The position numbers and the translations under genes are program-made. Below, one piece after another: positions 1 through 6,189 of a stretch of DNA of 15,345 nt. Origin of the DNA: CAYGZC01 sp964354225. GTDB taxonomy: Bacteria; Bacteroidota; Ignavibacteria; UBA10030; SZUA-254. Location of the stretch: assembly GCA_964354225.1 (NCBI GenBank), contig CAYGZC010000067.1, positions 1-15,345 on the forward strand, written 5' to 3'. How positions within the stretch are numbered: the first letter of the stretch is position 1; each line of letters opens with the position of its first letter. The notes below the pieces were generated by a model, which was not told the DNA's origin, did no database searches, and was given only the letters and a program-made list of their open reading frames with translations.

Positions 1-123
1 TTGTATATTCTTGCGATTGAATTTATTATAGATTGATGAGGTATGGTAGGAATTGATAGATTCCCAGAATGAGTGACTGTGAATTTAAAAAATACAATGA
101 TTATTCAACTAAGAATTAAAGCT
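1..123. other. AT-rich sequence with no recognised feature
   Basis: No convincing coding frame, RNA gene or repeat is seen. It may be the start of the next intergenic region to the left of the cluster. Confidence 0.5.
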
Positions 124-154
124 GAAAAACGAAATAAACGCCAAATGGCGTTTA
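124..154 (-). terminator. Rho-independent terminator at the end of the gene cluster
   Basis: A 9-bp perfect stem (135-143 with 146-154) with a very tight loop is followed, in the minus-strand transcript, by TTTCGTTTTTC. This is the expected form of an intrinsic terminator and it lies about 310 nt after the last stop codon, on the far side of the palindromic segment. It suggests that the palindromic segment is transcribed as part of the 3' untranslated region. Confidence 0.65.
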
Positions 155-197
155 GCCGCTCAATTTGGGACAATATCCGCCATGCGTTTACACAATA

Positions 198-461
198 GAT
201 GTGACGGACATTCGCTCAGCATAAAGTACATACGAGTTTATGACTAACACGTTCCATGAACGACTATTACAACAATTTGAAAGTGAGTGCATACGCTTCG
301 CTCATAAGTGCGTCCGTCACATCGTGGCGCGGGCTATCGCCCTCGATGTGCTCGTTCGCTTCGCGAACGAGCACATCTTCGGGAAGTACTCCATGCTCGC
401 TCTACGTCTCTCCAAAATCGGGAGAGCCGTTCGCTCGCACGTTCGTACTTCCCGCGCCACG
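198..461. repeat. Non-coding, GC-rich segment of nested inverted repeats (REP/MITE-like, uncharacterised)
   Basis: Within about 265 bp there are at least six inverted repeats. They are 198-209 with 312-323 (12 bp), 323-333 with 451-461 (11 bp), 331-334 with 339-342 around TATC, 345-359 with 363-377 (15 bp), 380-389 with 445-454 (10 bp) and 408-413 with 421-426 (6 bp). Pairs 323-333/451-461 and 380-389/445-454 share bases 451-454 and so exclude each other fully formed. The part from 311 to 465 is clearly richer in GC than its AT-rich surroundings and full of TTCGC / GCGAAC words. It starts right at the stop of the 955-aa gene and contains short spurious plus-strand frames only. It could be a mobile repeat that has lost or never had a transposase, a structured 3' UTR, or a recombination site. 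Confidence 0.6.
345..377. repeat. 15-bp perfect hairpin with a GAA triloop
   Basis: The arms 345-359 and 363-377 are perfectly complementary and separated by only three bases (TTC on plus, GAA on minus). On the minus strand the apex contains GCGAAGC, the heptamer known to form an exceptionally stable DNA mini-hairpin. It is the most stable part of the palindromic segment around it. Confidence 0.8.
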
Positions 462-3329
462 TTACGGCACCCACAAAATCAGCTTCCCGTTTTGAATTAC
501 CTTCACCCAATATCCTCTACCGGGCAAAAGCGTATCTGCTTCAACATAACTGCCGTCGTAAACAAAATAAGCTGAGGAGACAATATCCGGTGGGATTTGT
601 ATTATCGAACTTGTTGTAACCGGGTAGCTTATCGTCCCGATAATATTCCAGCCCTCCACAACATCAAAGGTATCAACAGTTATCGGTGAGCCAGCCATCT
701 CGTTGTTTGTGATTGAGTTGAACTTCACCCAATAACCGGAGCCATTCACTAAAGTCGTTTCCGCGGCATAACTGCCTTTATAAGAAAATACATCAGAGAT
801 CGCAGAAGGGAATAACGATGCAGCGCGATAATCGGAAGCGAGAAGCGGAACTGAAACGAGGTTCCAGCCCGCATCAAATAATACATCGAGAACAAACTCG
901 CCGGGAGTATATTCATCAGCACCGATATCGGGTGTTATCTGATTCCTGTAATTCCCGTCTATATCGGATGTTATACCGGTTATCGGCAGTGCAACGCCAT
1001 TCACGGGCGAAACGACACCCGTGCGTATGTGCAGATTTCCTGTTTCAGAGGAAACGAACAAAGGATCTGCCGTTATACTCAGGACATCCTGAGGTGGAAC
1101 GAAAGAAGCGCGCCAATCCGTAAGCGCGGCTTTATTACCGCCGTTATATCCGACAATACCTTGGGTTGTCGGTGCATACAAATCGTTATTGTGGGAAACG
1201 AAATTCGTCGGCACCGAAGAAAGATAAACGCAATACGCTTTGTTATCGCCCGATGTTCCGGAAAGAATAGATTCGTTGAAGACGATATTGTTCTTTATGC
1301 TGATATTCGTTCCACCAACGAACTCGAATCCTGCCGTATGACTTGAGCCGGAAGATGAAGAGTCGGTTCCCGATAGATAGATCGAATTATAAAAATATCC
1401 GTCGCCACTATTGGTAAAACTGTTTCCGTAAATACCACGCGAGTAATTAACATAAATACCGGCGCCACAGGAGAGAATATCGTAAATCATGTTGTTATAA
1501 AAAAGTCCATTCGAGCTGGAACCGGAACTGTTCTCGATACCGTATGCCCACGAATAATTGACCTGAGTTTTGATATTGCCAATTTTATTACCGCTGACAA
1601 CAGCATTGATCGTTCCATCGGCTAACCATATTCCGTGAACATCGTTTTCCCCGCCTTGCTGAAGCCAATCGTGGATAAAATTATTTTCAATCACAGTGCC
1701 CAATTGCCACTGTGCAATTATTCCAGCCTCTCCATGTCTTGTGATATCACAGTTTGATATACGATTACCCGCATCTTTATATGTTGAGCTGTATCCATAC
1801 AATAAAATGCCATAGCAGCCATCCGCGCTCGAGAGAGAATCTGCGCCCGTGCGTACATTTGCATTTTTTACGACATTGCTGTCTGCATATGATTCTTCGG
1901 TACCAGACATGAGAATACCAATCTTCCCATTTGCGCCGAGAGCGTTAATGGTCATATTTCGATTGTTCGTGCTTGTGTTCGAGCCGTTAATCGTTACTTT
2001 TGATGTTCCGTAAATCGCAATTCCGAAAGGCTCTGTTGATGTAGAATTGATGTTCACAATGGGTGATATTCCCGCAGAGGGTTTTATGATAATACGGCGA
2101 ATCAAGTTATAAGCATATTCAAGCGGACCAATCGTAAGGGGTGGCTCGTTGTACGCAGAGCTGATAAGTGATAATGTAATATCGTTCAAGATAATATTAT
2201 GATTTAATGTATCAATTGCTTTTTGAAGTGTTGGAATATCTCCTCCGCTTCCCACGATAAATGTACCCGAAACAAGCACAGCGCCAAAAAAGTTTGAGGT
2301 CAAAGAGTCGTTGCCGCTATTTTGATCGCTGTCGAGGAATGAATATGCTGATATTGAATATTGACCCCAAACCGGAGGTGTGTAAGTGCTAAACTCCACC
2401 TGCGCTGATTGTCCAACATTCAATGACGGTATTATCTGATTGTCCTCATAAATGGTTCCCGATGGCGGTACTATCCGAAGCCTTACCGGAATGTTTGCCT
2501 GAGCAGTTGACCCTGCATTTTGAAATGTAACAAGTGGATCGATTGATTCGCCCAACAACACCCTGCTGGCGTTGAATGGATAATCAATAGAGCTAACCGC
2601 TATATCATTAGAAACCTTAGGTCGGACGACCTGAACGAGATCTAGTCCAACATAATCGGAGCTGAGTCCTGATATTCCGCCATTATAGATAAGGTAACGG
2701 AACGCGACGTAAATGCTGCTTTCGCTTGGGACGTAATTATTAAGTGGATAGCGCTTCTGTTCCCAGTCGTTTGTAGATGTTTTAAAATAATCAACCAATA
2801 TTGTGAAAGAAGAAAGTGCTGTATCAGTCGTTGATATACGAATTTCGATGGAATCATCCCAAGCAGAAAAATCTGGCGAGCGGTTCCAGAATGTAAGTGT
2901 ATCACTTGAACTTATAGATTGAAGCTGAGGAGAGATTAGCCATTCATCAATATAGAAATCGTTGGCACCCTGATAATTTGCAGCAGCATATCCATCGCCG
3001 CTGTATGCGGTTAAAATCGTAGTACTCCCTTGAAACCATGGACCTGTTGTTCCCCCGCCATCAGCGTTGACAGTTTTCCAGCCTGTAGGAGGAAATCCGG
3101 TTCCAACTTCAAAACTTTCCTGAAAGATAATAGTTGATGTCGGTGAAAGAAGCTGCTTTTGTATCGACTGAATTGAAAGGGGGGCTTTAATAACAGGAAT
3201 AGCAACGCTTTGTTTTGAATGAACCGTGTTTACATCGCGGTGTTTTTTTTGCTTGACAACTGCCTGGGGAAGCATGCTTGCCGTTAACAAGAGAAGTGTA
3301 ATAATTATATTTACACTGCGGGCATTCAT
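462..3329 (-). CDS. Large secreted surface protein: choice-of-anchor J, CARDB-like, parallel beta-helix, duplicated C-terminal module
   Basis: This 955-residue protein has a signal peptide at 1-23. A choice-of-anchor J / cleaved-adhesin jelly roll follows at about 65-235 (E-S-F-E, P-P-T-G-W, W-L-I-S-P). A CARDB-like Ig domain lies at about 238-345 (N-D-I-A-V-S-S-I, V-T-F-Q-N-A-G). A right-handed parallel beta-helix of Asn/Gly/Ser-rich turns spans about 355-780 (N-R-I-S-N-C-D-I, G-N-K-I-G-N-I), ending at D-I-G-A-D-E-Y. Two copies of a G-W-N-(L/I)-(V/I)-(S/G) module finish the protein (about 819-870 and 891-944), each closing in G-Y-W-V-K-(F/V). Such modules are usually followed by a T9SS sorting domain, but here the frame stops at L-I-L-W-V-P just where a GC-rich palindromic segment begins, so the protein may be truncated. 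The only start signal is a distant AAGGA. It is probably an adhesin or glycan-binding surface protein. Confidence 0.87.
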   Translation of the reverse strand: MNARSVNIIITLLLLTASMLPQAVVKQKKHRDVNTVHSKQSVAIPVIKAPLSIQSIQKQLLSPTSTIIFQESFEVGTGFPPTGWKTVNADGGGTTGPWFQGSTTILTAYSGDGYAAANYQGANDFYIDEWLISPQLQSISSSDTLTFWNRSPDFSAWDDSIEIRISTTDTALSSFTILVDYFKTSTNDWEQKRYPLNNYVPSESSIYVAFRYLIYNGGISGLSSDYVGLDLVQVVRPKVSNDIAVSSIDYPFNASRVLLGESIDPLVTFQNAGSTAQANIPVRLRIVPPSGTIYEDNQIIPSLNVGQSAQVEFSTYTPPVWGQYSISAYSFLDSDQNSGNDSLTSNFFGAVLVSGTFIVGSGGDIPTLQKAIDTLNHNIILNDITLSLISSAYNEPPLTIGPLEYAYNLIRRIIIKPSAGISPIVNINSTSTEPFGIAIYGTSKVTINGSNTSTNNRNMTINALGANGKIGILMSGTEESYADSNVVKNANVRTGADSLSSADGCYGILLYGYSSTYKDAGNRISNCDITRHGEAGIIAQWQLGTVIENNFIHDWLQQGGENDVHGIWLADGTINAVVSGNKIGNIKTQVNYSWAYGIENSSGSSSNGLFYNNMIYDILSCGAGIYVNYSRGIYGNSFTNSGDGYFYNSIYLSGTDSSSSGSSHTAGFEFVGGTNISIKNNIVFNESILSGTSGDNKAYCVYLSSVPTNFVSHNNDLYAPTTQGIVGYNGGNKAALTDWRASFVPPQDVLSITADPLFVSSETGNLHIRTGVVSPVNGVALPITGITSDIDGNYRNQITPDIGADEYTPGEFVLDVLFDAGWNLVSVPLLASDYRAASLFPSAISDVFSYKGSYAAETTLVNGSGYWVKFNSITNNEMAGSPITVDTFDVVEGWNIIGTISYPVTTSSIIQIPPDIVSSAYFVYDGSYVEADTLLPGRGYWVKVIQNGKLILWVP

Positions 3330-3373
3330 TATTAATTGTTAAATCCTTAAGTAAAAAAATCAGGTATAAAGAT

Positions 3374-3408
3374 CCCGTTCCTCCAAAAAGGACCAATGGA
3401 GGAACGGG
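3374..3408. terminator. 12-bp GC-rich hairpin between the two secreted-protein genes
   Basis: The perfect inverted repeat CCCGTTCCTCCA / TGGAGGAACGGG (3374-3385 with 3397-3408) has an 11-nt loop. On the plus strand it is followed by TTTTCTCTTTTAT, a classical U-tract. On the minus strand, where the genes lie, the tail is the poorer ATCTTTAT followed later by a run of seven T. It may act in both directions: attenuating the operon and blocking antisense transcription from the left. Confidence 0.6.
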
Positions 3409-3444
3409 TTTTCTCTTTTATCTAATCCACCTGAATAGAGATAT

Positions 3445-5406
3445 TTATTTCATCATCATCATCTTTCGTACGCTCGTGTAGTTTGCTTTTTCACTAAGAG
3501 CGTTCGCATTAATTTTGTAGAAATAGATACCGCTGCTGATCGTGTTTCCAGCAGCATCGAGACCATTCCATGATATAGAATAACTGCCCGCATTTAACTC
3601 TCGATTAACCAGTGTTGTGATCTGTTGACCAAGCACATTGTAAATCGAGATGTTCACTTTGCTCGCAGTTGGGATGCTGAAAGCAATTTCCGTTGTTGGA
3701 TTAAATGGATTTGGATAATTTTGATGCAATAAATATTTCTGGGGAATCTCACTACCCATTTCCTTAATCTCAAGTATCAAGCTTGTGGTACTTAGCTCCA
3801 TATCGCTTGCAGTGTAGTTATTCGCTCCATCCACAACTATAGGCATGCTTTCAGTTACACTATAATTTTCTTTATCAACAACAAGCTTATAGCTGCCTGG
3901 TGCTAATCCTTGAATATCGAATGTTCCGTCATCTTCGGTGATATCATAACCAACCACAGCATCTGATGATGTAGAAACTGCATAAACAGTAACACCTGTG
4001 ATCACATCGCCTTGAGATGATTCGCGTACAGTACCGCTGATGCTCGCAAATCCAGCAAGCAGGAGAGGTTGGACACAGATATCAATGCCTGTTGTTGCTC
4101 CTGTTACATAGAAACTATCAGCTTTAACCCAGCAAGTAACACCACAGCTATCTACGTCATGCCATGCAGGAGCGTAGTATGCTAATGGATATGCTTTTGC
4201 GTAATGGTAACCTGTATATATGTAGTTGAAAGTATAATTCCCTAGAGAATCCGTTATTGTACAGCGGATTGGAAAAACACCGCGTAGTGTCTTAACGAAT
4301 AAAACGACTTTTGAAAGAACGCCGTCGCCATTCGAGTTCTTCACCATACCTGTAACTGAATTCTGAGCTTCAGGATTACTCACAAGACCGAAATTAATGC
4401 CAGATATATCAGATACTAAAAATAATCTATCAGCATCATACGGTGTGCTTTTATTATTATAGAATTCGGGTATGTAACCCAATTTCGCTGCAAGGATTAT
4501 ATAGCTTAAGCTATCAGGTACATGAGCTAAATAATTACCAATGCTGTCGGTCCTGACGACTCTCATCACGCCAAGAAGGGTTCCAAAACCCTCCAGCATG
4601 TACATCTCACTGCGGCTTCCAAAGAGCGATCCTTCTTGATACTGCATCCTGTGAACTTGGCGATTTGACCTCATGAAGACAACAAATGCACCTTTAATGG
4701 GTTCACCTTTAGCGCTATCGAAGACCGTACCGCTCACCGCAACAAGTCTTAGGGGCGGTGGTGGTGGAATACGCGTAAGCCCAAAATTCGCAATGCTTGT
4801 ATCACCGGGTATAGCTGGAACCGGTGTAGCATCTTGGTGATACAAGGTGTTATCGTACCACTCCGGAATGTATGTCCACTTCGTTGCATAAACAAGATAT
4901 ATTCCAGAATCGATATGCATTGAATAATATCCATTCGAATCCGTTCTTGCTTCGCGGAAATAGACAAATCCATCGGGTGTAAAGAATCGTACTCTAACAC
5001 CCCCAATCGGTTGTTGCGTGGTATCATCAATAATGGTTCCAGAGATGATACCCTTATTTCGCACCGGTGGCTGACCTTCAGGAATAAATATTACGTCATT
5101 ACTTGGCTCACTCTCTCCTAAATAGTTATATGCTATAATGTAATATCTATAGATATGCCCGGGGGGTACAAATTGATCAACGAATCCTGGCATTTTTACC
5201 ATTGCTATGGGGATAAACGGGAGCGTATCGAGCGCTTTGTAAACTTTATACCCATTCGCCCCAACAGATGGCTGCCAATTTAGATGTGCGTAATTTCCCA
5301 CCAGTTCTACTGTTAAATCTGCCGGCGCGGGTGGACCGGTTTGCGCCAAGGCAAAGACAACAAAGATCAATGAGAATACTGTTATTAATAGTGTAAGTTT
5401 ATACAT
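3445..5406 (-). CDS. Secreted T9SS cargo: FN3, four carboxypeptidase-regulatory-like domains, type A sorting domain
   Basis: This 653-residue protein starts at an ATG with a strong AGGAGG site. A signal peptide covers 1-22 (A-L-A-Q). A fibronectin type III domain follows at about 25-110, then four carboxypeptidase-regulatory-like (Ig-like) domains at about 118-210, 221-342, 349-447 and 453-538, each opened by (S/T)-G-(T/M)-(I/V). The first three share a side motif, Y-I-P-E-W-Y-D-N, Y-I-P-E-F-Y-N-N and Y-A-P-A-W-H-D-V, and the first two end in I-A-N-F-G-L / G-I-N-F-G-L. The C-terminus (about 555-653) is a type IX secretion sorting domain of the FlgD-like kind: N-Y-P-N-P-F-N-P-T-T, then V-L-G-Q-x-I-x-T-L-V and S-S-G-I-Y-F-Y-K. 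The protein should cross the outer membrane by T9SS and stay at the surface or be released. It ends in the unusual K-M-M-M-M-K. No enzyme domain is seen, so it is probably an adhesive or structural surface protein, and perhaps a substrate of the neighbouring barrel-transglutaminase. Confidence 0.9.
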   Translation of the reverse strand: MYKLTLLITVFSLIFVVFALAQTGPPAPADLTVELVGNYAHLNWQPSVGANGYKVYKALDTLPFIPIAMVKMPGFVDQFVPPGHIYRYYIIAYNYLGESEPSNDVIFIPEGQPPVRNKGIISGTIIDDTTQQPIGGVRVRFFTPDGFVYFREARTDSNGYYSMHIDSGIYLVYATKWTYIPEWYDNTLYHQDATPVPAIPGDTSIANFGLTRIPPPPPLRLVAVSGTVFDSAKGEPIKGAFVVFMRSNRQVHRMQYQEGSLFGSRSEMYMLEGFGTLLGVMRVVRTDSIGNYLAHVPDSLSYIILAAKLGYIPEFYNNKSTPYDADRLFLVSDISGINFGLVSNPEAQNSVTGMVKNSNGDGVLSKVVLFVKTLRGVFPIRCTITDSLGNYTFNYIYTGYHYAKAYPLAYYAPAWHDVDSCGVTCWVKADSFYVTGATTGIDICVQPLLLAGFASISGTVRESSQGDVITGVTVYAVSTSSDAVVGYDITEDDGTFDIQGLAPGSYKLVVDKENYSVTESMPIVVDGANNYTASDMELSTTSLILEIKEMGSEIPQKYLLHQNYPNPFNPTTEIAFSIPTASKVNISIYNVLGQQITTLVNRELNAGSYSISWNGLDAAGNTISSGIYFYKINANALSEKANYTSVRKMMMMK

Positions 5407-5426
5407 AATAACCTCCTAAAGGTTAT
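5407..5426 (-). promoter_or_regulatory. Strong ribosome binding site held in a short hairpin
   Basis: In the minus-strand RNA, AGGAGG lies 5 nt before the AUG at 5406. The same bases form the loop and 3' arm of a perfect 7-bp hairpin, AUAACCU (5426-5420) with AGGUUAU (5414-5408), whose base is 1 nt before the start codon. Folding would hide half of the ribosome binding site and so could limit translation of the large secreted protein until something opens it. The stem is A/U-rich and may be weak; regulation is inference. Confidence 0.4.
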
Positions 5427-5472
5427 GTTATTGAATTAACGGGCATTTTATTTAAAAACTTGTTTATTGTGA

Positions 5473-6174
5473 TCATCTTCGATTATCCTTCTTCAAACTT
5501 TCAATTTTTTGTGCAACGATTAATCGTTGCGTTTTAGATAGCTGCTCGGTTGTAATGCTCATATATTCGTTGAGGGCTTCATTACCGAGGTTCATCTTTT
5601 CAAGCGCGGCGGCAATCATCAAACGCATGTCTGATTTATCTGTCAATTCGGGATATGATCGGAATACTTCTTTTGCTTTCAATACACAAGTAGCATAAAA
5701 ACTATTATCATAGAGAACCTTCGTGCCGTTTAACTGCATACTTCCGGTTTCAATATTCTTCCTTCCAGACATCGATACACCCTGTTTATTATCACCGTGA
5801 ATAGTCGTGATGCGTGGAATTATTATCTCATCCCTATTCTCTTTCGAGGGCACTGAGCGCACTTGTTCCATGGCAAGCTTTAATAAAAGTTCCTTTTGTG
5901 TTAAGTTCTGTAAATCAGAAAAATCTATAATGACTGACTCAGGTATAGTTATTCTCAATTTATTATCAATTAGTATTGTTGCGGAAGATTTTTTCCTTAA
6001 TTCCATAGAGTCTTCCGGTTTAAGAACATCTCCGACGGACACTGGAATCCATTGTTCTTGTACGCCGTGGCGAACAGAAACTGTGCCTTTCACTGCCACA
6101 ACTTTTATGTCGGCATATAAGCTTACCGCACTTAACGTAATTACTATTATTATTAATAATAAAATGTTTTTCAT
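5473..6174 (-). CDS. FecR-domain exported protein
   Basis: This 233-residue protein starts at an ATG with an AAGGAG ribosome binding site 8 nt upstream. A signal peptide at 1-21 (cleavage near S-L-Y-A-D) is followed by a FecR-like domain at about 22-90: V-V-A-V-K-G-T-V-S-V-R, then W-I-P-V-S-V-G-D-V-L and a D-S-x-x-L-R-x-x-S-S-A-x-I strand. FecR domains bind or sense in the periplasm and, in classical systems, signal to ECF sigma factors. No sigma-factor gene or cytoplasmic anti-sigma part is present here, so this is probably a structural or ligand-binding use of the fold. Residues about 150-230 are helical and TPR-like (A-K-E-V-F-R-S-Y-P-E-L, then M-R-L-M-I-A-A-A-L-E-K-M-N-L-G-N-E-A). It lies 15 nt after the barrel-transglutaminase gene, so the two very likely share a transcript. 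Confidence 0.8.
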   Translation of the reverse strand: MKNILLLIIIVITLSAVSLYADIKVVAVKGTVSVRHGVQEQWIPVSVGDVLKPEDSMELRKKSSATILIDNKLRITIPESVIIDFSDLQNLTQKELLLKLAMEQVRSVPSKENRDEIIIPRITTIHGDNKQGVSMSGRKNIETGSMQLNGTKVLYDNSFYATCVLKAKEVFRSYPELTDKSDMRLMIAAALEKMNLGNEALNEYMSITTEQLSKTQRLIVAQKIESLKKDNRR

Positions 6175-6189
6175 TATTGCACTCCTTTC

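Noticed and set aside
198..461. Integron attC site
   Set aside because: The nested pairing is suggestive, but no matching RYYYAAC / GTTRRRY pair is present (the nearest word, GTTAGTC on the minus strand, fails the consensus) and no integrase is in the window.
198..461. CRISPR array or tandem repeat
   Set aside because: The repeats are inverted, differ from each other in sequence and have no regular spacing.
240..619. Three overlapping plus-strand open frames of 79-111 residues
   Set aside because: They lie in the palindromic segment and opposite the end of the 955-aa gene. They have no ribosome binding site, low complexity and no recognisable domain.
5473..6174. FecR as an anti-sigma / iron-uptake signalling protein
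   Set aside because: No ECF sigma factor, TonB receptor or cytoplasmic anti-sigma segment is present. The protein has a plain signal peptide and an exported FecR fold.
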